Part shown: one piece after another, positions 1-5,471 of the stretch
Numbering within the stretch: position 1 is the stretch's first letter
Layout of the letters: the number at the start of each line of letters is the position of its first letter
Assembly (NCBI GenBank): GCA_002453275.1
Contig: DKGN01000119.1
Span: 1 to 5,471 of the forward strand
Length of the DNA: 5,471 nt
Origin: Caryophanales bacterium UBA6769
Lineage (GTDB): Bacteria > Bacillota > Bacilli > Bacillales > UBA6769
Direction of reading: 5' to 3'
The notes under the pieces: generated by a model
What the model was told of the DNA's origin: nothing
Seen by the model: only the letters and a program-made list of their open reading frames with translations
The model's database searches: none
Position numbers and translations under genes: made by a program

Positions 1-595
1 TAGCACGACGTAAATCTTTATGTGGGTTATCAATGTTCTTCTGATCATTCGTATACGCATGGACAGTTGTCATAAGTCCACTCTCGATTCCAAAAGCATC
101 ATCAAGAACCTTTGCAACTGGTGCGAGACAATTTGTCGTACATGAGGCATTCGAAATAACTTCGTGCTTCTCATTATCGTATTGGTCTTCATTGACGCCC
201 ATTACGATTGTAACGTCTTCATCTTGTCCTGGTGCCGTAATTAATACTTTTTTAGCACCCGCTTCAATATGATAGCCTGCTGTTTCCTTTGATCTGAATA
301 CCCCGGTCGCTTCAATAACGACATCAATTTCCAAATCTTTCCATGGTAATTGTTTCGGGTCACGATCACTCAATAACTTAACTGTTTTATCATTTATAAT
401 TAACGAGTTCTCACCCGCTTTTACATCAGCATCAAATGTTCCATGCACACTGTCGTATTTCACTAAATGAGCAAGAGTTTCGGCTGGATAGCTAGCATTT
501 ACAGCAACGACTTCTAGGTCATCGCGTGTAATTGCTTTACGAAAGACCATTCTTCCAATTCTTCCGAAGCCATTAATAGCTACTTTTGTTTTCAT
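1..595 (-). CDS. gapB: Glyceraldehyde-3-phosphate dehydrogenase, gluconeogenic NADP-preferring type (3' end outside window)
   Basis: Catalyses reversible conversion of glyceraldehyde-3-phosphate to 1,3-bisphosphoglycerate; the GapB paralogue works in the gluconeogenic direction in the cytoplasm. Seen: 198 codons from ATG at 595, about 58% of the usual ~340 residues; the C-terminus lies beyond base 1. The N-terminal Rossmann motif NGFGRIG is at residues 8-14, the catalytic cysteine is C152 in SNASCTTNC, and the catalytic-base histidine is H179 in TVHAYT. After VAVN (30-33) it reads ASYPAETLAHL; glycolytic GapA enzymes have an Asp there that binds the NAD ribose. Loss of that Asp, and the close match to B. 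subtilis GapB as I remember it, point to NADP use (inference). The start is fixed by an eight-base GGAAGGGG ribosome site (603-610) seven bases upstream. It has its own promoter and operator (see 615-673). Alternative: another GAPDH paralogue, unlikely. Confidence 0.96.
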   Translation of the reverse strand, partial: MKTKVAINGFGRIGRMVFRKAITRDDLEVVAVNASYPAETLAHLVKYDSVHGTFDADVKAGENSLIINDKTVKLLSDRDPKQLPWKDLEIDVVIEATGVFRSKETAGYHIEAGAKKVLITAPGQDEDVTIVMGVNEDQYDNEKHEVISNASCTTNCLAPVAKVLDDAFGIESGLMTTVHAYTNDQKNIDNPHKDLRRA

Positions 596-614
596 TAAGA
601 TGCCCCTTCCGTGA

Positions 615-652
615 TATATGTTATACTCATTTTACTAATAGTATAACATATA
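615..652. promoter_or_regulatory. Perfect 13-bp inverted repeat over the gapB promoter, probable CcpN operator pair
   Basis: Seen: TATATGTTATACT at 615-627 is repeated exactly in inverted orientation at 640-652, with a 12-bp spacer (628-639). The inner 11 bases of each arm, TATGTTATACT, satisfy every position of the CcpN site consensus as I recall it (TRTGHYATAYW). Known: in B. subtilis CcpN represses gapB and pckA (and the small RNA SR1) when glycolytic carbon is present. The upstream arm contains the -10 of gapB and the other lies at about +6 to +20, so bound protein would block polymerase. The site centres are about 23 bp apart, close to two helical turns. The regulator's identity is inferred from consensus and target gene; ccpN itself is not in the window. 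Confidence 0.75.
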
Positions 653-673
653 ATCTCTAAAATGGAACAATAT
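640..673 (-). promoter_or_regulatory. gapB promoter (extended -10)
   Basis: Read on the minus strand, TATACT (645-640) is preceded by TG one base upstream (648-647), giving an extended -10 of SigA type. The -35 is weak: GTTCCA at 668-663 (17-bp spacing) or TTGTTC at 670-665 (19-bp), which is tolerable with an extended -10. The DNA further upstream is A/T rich. Transcription would start near 632-635, giving a leader of about 38-41 nt that contains the second arm of the inverted repeat and the ribosome site. Its overlap with the operator implies regulation by repression. Confidence 0.65.
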
Positions 674-833
674 TTTTATGAATTAGCCGAGTATACTTAT
701 GTCGTTCACACTTGGCATCTGCGGCTACTAAATGTAATAGGCCAATTAATCTTGCTACAATGCACTTCGTGACACTAAAAACTATTAAGCTACCTTTAAG
801 CCTTGAATTGCATGAAGTATGTCATATTGATGT

Positions 834-1430
834 TCAAACGTTTAATCCCCATTTTCTCAAAATTGCCAACAGTTGTTTTTCCGTCTCTGCTCGCGAACCG
901 TCGTTATGAATCACTTCATCCGCTAACGGAATTTTATCCTTAATTGGCATTTGTGAATTAATCCGCTGCTGTGCATCATGCTCAACTATATTATCCCTTT
1001 CCATTAGACGTTTGAGCTGCACATCTTCAGACACAGCAACGAGAAGAATCTTATCGAACGTGCGATTTCGCTTCCCTTCAAATAATAGAGGGATGTCAAG
1101 GACAACCGCTTCATGGCCACGTTTGATATACTTATTCTTCTCATCCTCCATTTTCTTATGAATAGCAGGATGAATCATACTGTTTAACTTAAGGCGCTCA
1201 GTTTCATTTTCAAAAACAATGGAGCCAAGTTTCTTTCGATCAAGTGTGCCATCAGGAAATAAAATATCCTTTCCAAAATGATTGACAATTTGGTCATATG
1301 CTTCTTCGCCTGGTTCAACGACTTGTCTAGCAATTTGATCAGCATCAACGACAGGGATATCTAACTTTTGGAACATAGCAGAGACAGTGCTCTTCCCTGT
1401 TGCGATGCTTCCTGTCAAACCAATAATCAT
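834..1430 (-). CDS. coaE: Dephospho-CoA kinase
   Basis: Transfers a phosphate from ATP to the 3'-hydroxyl of the ribose in dephospho-CoA, the last step of coenzyme A synthesis, in the cytoplasm. Seen in the 198-residue product, a normal length: an N-terminal P-loop GSIATGKST (7-15), VVDADQIARQVV (27-38) with D29 and D31 in the substrate-site region, MIHPAI (85-90) and LDIPLLFE (111-118) as in the family, RINSQMP (156-162) in the C-terminal adenine-binding half, and DEVIHNDG (181-188) near the end. The start is ATG at 1430 with AAGGAGG (1438-1444) seven bases upstream. It stands between the terminator of ytaF and gapB, as in B. subtilis. No convincing promoter was found in the 47 nt between that terminator and the start, so its transcription source is unclear. 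No convincing terminator follows it. Confidence 0.98.
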   Translation of the reverse strand: MIIGLTGSIATGKSTVSAMFQKLDIPVVDADQIARQVVEPGEEAYDQIVNHFGKDILFPDGTLDRKKLGSIVFENETERLKLNSMIHPAIHKKMEDEKNKYIKRGHEAVVLDIPLLFEGKRNRTFDKILLVAVSEDVQLKRLMERDNIVEHDAQQRINSQMPIKDKIPLADEVIHNDGSRAETEKQLLAILRKWGLNV

Positions 1431-1477
1431 AGTGTACCCTCCTTCAAGTAAAGCATGAATGGTTGTGAAGTTATGTA

Positions 1478-1503
1478 GAAAAATCGGCAGTTTTTTGCCG
1501 ATT
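1478..1503 (-). terminator. Rho-independent terminator of ytaF
   Basis: On the minus strand AATCGGCA (1503-1496) and TGCCGATT (1489-1482) form a perfect 8-bp stem with a six-base loop, and the 3' arm runs into five consecutive T residues (1483-1479). It begins four bases after the ytaF stop codon. There is no T tract on the other side, so it acts only on minus-strand transcription. It separates ytaF from coaE, although partial read-through is possible because the U tract is short. Confidence 0.88.
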
Positions 1504-1507
1504 CCAT

Positions 1508-2152
1508 TTAGAAAAATTTAAAAACCCCTAATCCCATAAGCAAGCAACCTGGTAGCATCGTCAATTTATCAATCCATTTAAAGTTAGCAAAAAGCCTGCC
1601 ACTCCTCATTCCACTTAACACAAAAACGGAACTCATTGTTGCGACTAACATGGACATAAAAAATGGAGAATATCCCAACAAGGCAGCACTTATTCCAGCT
1701 CCGATTGCATCAAGCGAAAGAGCAATTCCTAAAATTAATGCTTCAATTCCTGTTATCGTTCCCGACTTATCAAAATCTACGACAGTCGGTTTTTCCAACA
1801 CTTGAACAACGATGCCTAACGACTTAATTTCAAAATGAATGAGTGTTTGTTCATCTTTATTTAAGGGAACGGTCTTTTTTCCTTTTAATTGTCGATTTTG
1901 GAATAAAATCCAAAGCCCAATAATAATTAAAATAACTCCGCCGAGTTTTTGTGCGACTGATGTAGAAACTAATGATTCAACCATCGAGCCAATACCCATA
2001 GCCGCCAGAAAAAAGACTGCCGAGCAAGTCGCAATAATAATTAAGGAACGTAACGGAATTTTCATTTTGCGCAATCCATACGTAAACCCAACCCCAAAAC
2101 CATCTATACTTACCGCAAATGCTAAGAGGACAAATGCGATCCATTCCGTCAA
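1508..2152 (-). CDS. ytaF: YtaF, sporulation-associated membrane protein of the MntP-like family
   Basis: Integral membrane protein, 214 residues. Seen: about six hydrophobic helices (roughly 4-23, 34-58, 68-84, 135-158, 161-182, 196-214) and an internal duplication in which AVSIDGFGVG (13-22) is matched by ALSLDAIGAG (144-153), with aspartates D17 and D148, as in the MntP manganese-exporter group. A hydrophilic loop (about 85-130) separates the halves. Known: the YtaF subfamily occurs in endospore formers and its function is unsettled; metal transport is only inferred from the family. The loop ends in a 12-residue stretch matching a canonical EF-hand (126-137). The start is TTG at 2152, chosen because GGAAGGAG (2161-2168) lies eight bases upstream and the product begins directly with the first helix. 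That ribosome site can be masked by an upstream complementary sequence. A terminator follows immediately. Confidence 0.94.
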   Translation of the reverse strand: MTEWIAFVLLAFAVSIDGFGVGFTYGLRKMKIPLRSLIIIATCSAVFFLAAMGIGSMVESLVSTSVAQKLGGVILIIIGLWILFQNRQLKGKKTVPLNKDEQTLIHFEIKSLGIVVQVLEKPTVVDFDKSGTITGIEALILGIALSLDAIGAGISAALLGYSPFFMSMLVATMSSVFVLSGMRSGRLFANFKWIDKLTMLPGCLLMGLGVFKFF

Positions 2153-2156
2153 CTCG

Positions 2157-2289
2157 CTTGCTCCTTCCTATCTTTAGTGGCGATTTCGTCAACCTTCGAA
2201 ATGATCTGACTAAAGTTCAAGAAGTAAATTTCCTTAGTTGAACCAAGTCTAGCTTTTCGTAAGCTAACATAGTATATGGAAGGAGCAAG
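2157..2289 (-). ncRNA. Candidate cis-regulatory RNA masking the ytaF ribosome site
   Basis: Seen: GGAAGGAGCAAG on the minus strand at 2168-2157 has a perfect 12-nt complement at 2289-2278. A single bulged A (2277) allows three more pairs (2276-2274 with 2169-2171). Between the arms, three hairpins can form: 2261-2266 with 2250-2255 (6 bp, five-base loop); 2238-2243 with 2215-2220 (6 bp, plus 3 bp inside); and 2209-2215 with 2172-2178 (7 bp), which encloses 2197-2202 with 2183-2188 (6 bp). Base 2215 can serve only one of the last two. The result resembles a cloverleaf closed by the masking stem. Inference: it silences ytaF on long polA-mutM transcripts. It matches no riboswitch I recognise. 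The short inner stems could be chance in AT-rich DNA; the 12-bp closing stem is the stronger part. Alternative: a small palindromic insertion. Confidence 0.45.
2161..2168 (-). promoter_or_regulatory. ytaF ribosome binding site, decides the TTG start
   Basis: The minus strand reads GGAAGGAG here, eight bases before the TTG at 2152-2150. No ATG in the same frame lies near enough to use it without losing the first helix and its D17 motif. The site is wholly contained in the 3' arm of a 12-bp inverted repeat, so its accessibility may be controlled by RNA structure. Confidence 0.78.
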
Positions 2290-2297
2290 TCAGACGT
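2270..2297 (-). promoter_or_regulatory. Possible sporulation (SigK or SigE type) promoter for ytaF
   Basis: The minus strand reads CATATACTA at 2278-2270, fitting the SigK -10 consensus CATAnnnTA as I remember it, with AC (2297-2296) 17 bases upstream where the SigK -35 AC belongs. The flanking -35 bases do not fit. The same -10 matches the SigE form (CATACAnT) at seven of eight positions, but no SigE-like -35 is evident. A start would fall near 2263, downstream of the anti-Shine-Dalgarno arm. Such short AT-rich matches arise easily by chance, so this rests mainly on its position and on the sporulation link of YtaF. Confidence 0.3.
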
Positions 2298-2311
2298 ACG
2301 TAGTGACTAAG

Positions 2312-3136
2312 CTATTTTTGACATTCAGGGCAGAAGTGTGTTCCGCGTTGAGCAACAACTGTTTTTTCGATGTCTGTACCACAATTAGTACAAGGATCAC
2401 CTTTTTTTCCGTAAACAAAATGATTCAATTGAAACATCCCCATATCTCCTTGACTATTCACATAGGTGCGCACCGTACTACCACCTTTGTCCACGGCTTC
2501 TTGTAATGTTTGTTTAATTTCGTTATGCAAAATTTCAATTTTAGAGCGTGTAAGCTGTTGTGCTTTTTTTTCAGGATGAATACGCGCACGGAAAAGAGCT
2601 TCATCTACATAGATGTTCCCCAAGCCAACAACAACGGATTGGTCAAGCAAAATGGACTTAATGTTTCGCGTTGTCTTTTGAAAAGCCTCACGTAAAATAT
2701 CTGGTGTAAATTCCTCTGAAAAGGGTTCAACACCTAACTTGGAAAGGGGTAAAGTTTTTTCTTCTGTCCCTTTTGGAAACAGGTGCATCGTTCCAAACTT
2801 TCGTACATCCATATATCTCAATTCCGTCCCGTCCGTAAAAGAAAAAACGACATGTGTATGCTTTTGATAAGGTTCGTTTGCCTTCTCGACCATATATCGA
2901 CCTTCCATCCGCAAGTGCGAAACGAGGACGCTATCATCAAGAATAAATTTTAAAAACTTTCCCCTTCGGTCAATAGCTTGGATCGTTTGCCCAACGCATT
3001 CCACAGTAAATTGCAAATTGTCTTCAGGGTGTTTAATGATGTTCCCCCAAAAAATCTCCACTTCTTTAATTTTTTTACCGATTACGAGCTGTTGAAGTGT
3101 TCGTTTGATTGTTTCTACTTCTGGTAACTCTGGCAT
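2312..3136 (-). CDS. mutM: Formamidopyrimidine-DNA glycosylase (8-oxoguanine DNA glycosylase / AP lyase)
   Basis: Base-excision repair enzyme that removes 8-oxoguanine and ring-opened purines and then cleaves the strand by beta/delta elimination. Seen in the 274-residue product, a typical length: the N-terminal MPELPEVET, whose Pro2 becomes the Schiff-base nucleophile and Glu3 the catalytic acid after Met removal; K60 in DRRGK; the M77, R112 and F114 trio that fills the gap left by the flipped base; the helix-two-turn-helix GLGNIYVDEALF (171-182) with N174; and a C-terminal zinc finger C249-X2-C252 ... C269-X2-C272 with R264 on the hairpin. All key residues are present. The start is ATG at 3136, 17 nt after the polA stop, with AAGGGGAG (3148-3155) overlapping that stop; its 11-nt spacing is slightly long. 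Co-transcription with polA is likely. The stop is TAG at 2312-2314. Confidence 0.99.
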   Translation of the reverse strand: MPELPEVETIKRTLQQLVIGKKIKEVEIFWGNIIKHPEDNLQFTVECVGQTIQAIDRRGKFLKFILDDSVLVSHLRMEGRYMVEKANEPYQKHTHVVFSFTDGTELRYMDVRKFGTMHLFPKGTEEKTLPLSKLGVEPFSEEFTPDILREAFQKTTRNIKSILLDQSVVVGLGNIYVDEALFRARIHPEKKAQQLTRSKIEILHNEIKQTLQEAVDKGGSTVRTYVNSQGDMGMFQLNHFVYGKKGDPCTNCGTDIEKTVVAQRGTHFCPECQK

Positions 3137-3153
3137 TCCGTATTTCTCTCCCC

Positions 3154-5471
3154 TTATTTCGTATCATACCAAGTTGAGCCGTAAGAGTAATCGACTTTTA
3201 ATGGTACATCGAGTGTCACTGTGTTCTCCATAACTTCTGGAACAATTTTTATGAGCGTATCGATTTCACTCTTCGGTGCCTCAAAGATTAATTCGTCATG
3301 GACTTGTAAAAGCATTCTCGTCTTAAGCTTTTCTGACTGTAACCTTTGTTCCATCTCAATCATTGCTTTTTTAATAATGTCGGCGGCACTTCCTTGAATT
3401 GGAGTGTTCATCGCTGTTCGTTCGGCGAAGCTTCTAATATTAAAGTTACGACTTTTAATGTCAGGTAAATATCTTCTTCTCTGTAATAATGTTGAAACGT
3501 AGCCATCCTCTTTCGCTTTCTCAACGATGTTGTCCATATAGTCTTTAACGCCAGGATAACTTTGTAAATACTGCTCGATAAATTCCCCGGCTTCCTTACG
3601 TGTAATTCCTAAACTTTGGGAGAGACCATAATCACTTATTCCATAAATGATGCCGAAATTAACCGCTTTTGCGTTACGTCTCATCAATGACGTCACTTCA
3701 TCTTCTTCAACGTGGAATACCTCCATCGCTGTTGACGTATGAATATCAAGACCATCCTTAAATGCTTGAACAAGTCGCTCATCCTTTGCGATATGGGCGA
3801 GGACTCTTAATTCAATTTGTGAATAGTCGGCGGCGAAGATGACCCAGTCTTCTTCTGACGCAACAAAAGCTTCGCGAATTTTTCTTCCTTCTTCAAGGCG
3901 AATTGGAATGTTTTGTAAGTTAGGTTCGACTGAGCTTAACCGACCAGTCTGTGTCAATACTTGATTGAAACGAGTATGAATTTTCCCTGTTGAAGGATTA
4001 ATTACTTTACGAAGTCCTTCGATATAAGTGGAATACAATTTTCCGAGCTGACGATACAATAATATATGTTGAATAATTTCATGCTGGGGCTCTAATTTCT
4101 CCAACACATCGGCAGACGTTGAATAACCTGTTTTCGTCTTTTTTATAACAGGGAGATTGAGTTTTTCAAATAATACTTCCCCTAACTGTTTAGGTGAGTT
4201 TAAGTTAAACTCGACACCCGCAAGTGAAAATACTTCTGCTTCAATCGACGATAAGCGCTGCTCTAGCTCCGCGCCCATTCTTTTTAACCGTTCATCATTA
4301 ACCTTAATCCCACGCAATTCCATTTTTCCTAACACATCGGCTAACGGCATTTCTAACTGTTCAAGCAATTTTACTTGTTCATTATCAGCCAGCTGCTCAC
4401 TTAAAGTTTCTTTTAATTTATAAACGGCCTTTGCTTTGCGCACGAGATGTTCGGCTAGGTCCGCCTGTTCAGGTACTTTTCTTTTTGCTCCTTTTCCATA
4501 CACTTGTTCATCTGATTGAACAAAATGTAGCCCTTCACGATTTGCAACTTCAGCAATATCATGACGTCTTTCTAGCGTATTAAGTAAGTATGCTGCAATT
4601 AAAACATCGAATGTAAGGCCTTTAAGCATAACGCCTTTCCATCCTAAGGAAACAGCAGCTCGCTTGAAGTCAAAGGTCCATTTTTTCTTCGTTTCATCTT
4701 CCAACCATTCCGTAAAAACAGAGGATTGGAGGGCATTTTCAGTCGAAATAAAGTAGTTTCCCGTCTTATTTACAAATGCAATACCTTGGATTTCAGCCTC
4801 GTGGTAATTATCTTCCATCACTTCTATGATGAGTGCGGTGTCTTCATGCAGCATGTCCGCTTTCACTTCAGTAATGTTTTCAAATGAAACCTCTTCCTCA
4901 GCATGACGATTGTCTGCAACTGCATGATGATCTAATCGATTTAACAACGTTTTAAAATCAAGTTCTGCAAACAACCGTGCAACTGATTCGGTATCTGAAT
5001 CTTGATATGGAACATCTTCTAGTGTAATTGTGAGTGGACTTTCTCTATCGATCGTAACAAGCTCTTTACTCAGGATTGCTTTATCTCGGTGAGTTTCTAA
5101 GTTCTCTTTTAACTTTTTACCAGAAACTTCTTCAATGGAGTCTAACACTTTCTCAAGTGAGCCAAATTGTTTTAACAGCTTGAGTGCTGTTTTTTCACCG
5201 ACTCCAGGTACTCCTGGAATGTTGTCAGACGGATCACCCATTAATCCCATCATATCAATGAATTGACTAGTATTAATGCCAAATTCCTCTTCCACAGCCT
5301 TCGGATTGTACTCATCAACTTCTGTAATGCCTCTTCTTGTGAAATCGAATGTGACACGGTCACTGACAAGCTGAAGAAGGTCCTTATCTCCAGAAATGAT
5401 CTTAACTTCCCAACCTTGTTCCTCAGCTTGTTTTGACATTGTTCCGATAATGTCATCTGCTTCATATCTTT
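3154..5471 (-). CDS. polA: DNA polymerase I (5' end outside window)
   Basis: Fills gaps in excision repair and replaces RNA primers. About 771 residues are visible; the frame stays open past base 5471 (RYEADDIIGT precedes the first in-frame Met at 5439), so roughly 100 N-terminal residues are missing from a usual ~880. Numbering from that Met: the 5' nuclease shows SGDKDLLQLV (16-25) and the helix-hairpin GDPSDNIPGVPGVG (68-81). The middle domain (about 185-345) resembles a 3'-5' exonuclease but lacks its catalytic acidic residues. The polymerase shows motif A DYSQIELR (538-545), the O-helix R587, K591, F595 and Y599, and motif C VHDE (713-716). F595 is the Phe typical of cellular enzymes. 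The stop TAA (3154-3156) overlaps the mutM ribosome site. Loss of proofreading is known in Bacillus-type Pol I, so this is expected rather than damage. Confidence 0.99.
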   Translation of the reverse strand, partial: RYEADDIIGTMSKQAEEQGWEVKIISGDKDLLQLVSDRVTFDFTRRGITEVDEYNPKAVEEEFGINTSQFIDMMGLMGDPSDNIPGVPGVGEKTALKLLKQFGSLEKVLDSIEEVSGKKLKENLETHRDKAILSKELVTIDRESPLTITLEDVPYQDSDTESVARLFAELDFKTLLNRLDHHAVADNRHAEEEVSFENITEVKADMLHEDTALIIEVMEDNYHEAEIQGIAFVNKTGNYFISTENALQSSVFTEWLEDETKKKWTFDFKRAAVSLGWKGVMLKGLTFDVLIAAYLLNTLERRHDIAEVANREGLHFVQSDEQVYGKGAKRKVPEQADLAEHLVRKAKAVYKLKETLSEQLADNEQVKLLEQLEMPLADVLGKMELRGIKVNDERLKRMGAELEQRLSSIEAEVFSLAGVEFNLNSPKQLGEVLFEKLNLPVIKKTKTGYSTSADVLEKLEPQHEIIQHILLYRQLGKLYSTYIEGLRKVINPSTGKIHTRFNQVLTQTGRLSSVEPNLQNIPIRLEEGRKIREAFVASEEDWVIFAADYSQIELRVLAHIAKDERLVQAFKDGLDIHTSTAMEVFHVEEDEVTSLMRRNAKAVNFGIIYGISDYGLSQSLGITRKEAGEFIEQYLQSYPGVKDYMDNIVEKAKEDGYVSTLLQRRRYLPDIKSRNFNIRSFAERTAMNTPIQGSAADIIKKAMIEMEQRLQSEKLKTRMLLQVHDELIFEAPKSEIDTLIKIVPEVMENTVTLDVPLKVDYSYGSTWYDTK

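Noticed and set aside
764..818. Possible coaE terminator built from ACTTCATG / CACGAAGT arms, or the T5 run near 776-780
   Set aside because: The long stem has a mismatch and no T tract after it, and the hairpin before the T run is only five pairs with a bulge. Not convincing.
712..909. 65-residue plus-strand open frame between gapB and coaE
   Set aside because: It overlaps the 3' end of coaE on the opposite strand, has no clear ribosome site and shows no recognisable domain. Most likely a chance frame.
1447..1455. Extended -10 TGCTTTACT upstream of coaE
   Set aside because: No matching -35, and the start would fall within the coaE ribosome site, removing it from the transcript.
1839..2177. 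112-residue plus-strand open frame opposite ytaF
   Set aside because: It lies almost wholly within the well-supported ytaF gene and its composition is what a reversed membrane-protein gene gives; no independent signal.
2288..2308. Five-pair AGTCA / TGACT hairpin after mutM as a terminator
   Set aside because: Short stem with a long loop and no T tract on the minus strand.
2153..2311. Manganese riboswitch (yybP-ykoY) ahead of ytaF
   Set aside because: Considered because MntP genes can carry it, but I do not see its conserved loop sequences; the fold found is a different layout.

Overview
The window looks like a chromosomal housekeeping segment from an endospore-forming member of the Bacillaceae (Bacillus or a close relative). 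Gene content and order support this: polA, mutM, ytaF, coaE and gapB, all on the minus strand, the arrangement I know from Bacillus subtilis. AT-rich intergenic DNA, strong purine-rich ribosome binding sites, a TTG start and a member of the spore-former-associated YtaF family agree with it. I cannot name the species.

Reading in the direction of transcription, from high to low coordinates. The right half (5471 to 3154) is polA without its N-terminus: DNA polymerase I with an active-looking 5' nuclease and polymerase but a degenerate proofreading domain. After a 17-nt gap comes mutM (3136-2312), a formamidopyrimidine-DNA glycosylase; the two form a DNA repair pair. A 159-nt gap (2311-2153) leads to ytaF (2152-1508), a six-helix membrane protein of the MntP-like group, which ends at a clear intrinsic terminator (1478-1503). 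Then come coaE (1430-834, the last step of coenzyme A synthesis), a 238-nt gap, and gapB (595 to the window's left edge), the gluconeogenic NADP-type glyceraldehyde-3-phosphate dehydrogenase, cut by the window edge at residue 198.

The genes are ordinary; the interest lies in two intergenic regions. (1) Upstream of gapB is a perfect 13-bp inverted repeat (615-627 / 640-652). One arm contains the extended -10 hexamer of the gapB promoter, and both arms fit the CcpN operator consensus as I remember it, which suggests repression under glycolytic conditions. (2) Between mutM and ytaF, a 12-nt segment (2278-2289) is perfectly complementary to the ytaF Shine-Dalgarno sequence (2157-2168). The DNA between the arms can form three further hairpins, giving a cloverleaf-like fold. 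A sequence resembling a SigK/SigE -10 element starts at the inner edge of the anti-Shine-Dalgarno arm, so a transcript started there would lack that arm. This suggests, as a hypothesis, that ytaF is silent on polA-mutM read-through mRNA and translated only from its own, perhaps sporulation-specific, transcript. The terminator directly after ytaF fits a separate transcription unit.

No mobile element, CRISPR array, tRNA or rRNA was seen, and no gene-free stretch exceeds 300 bases.
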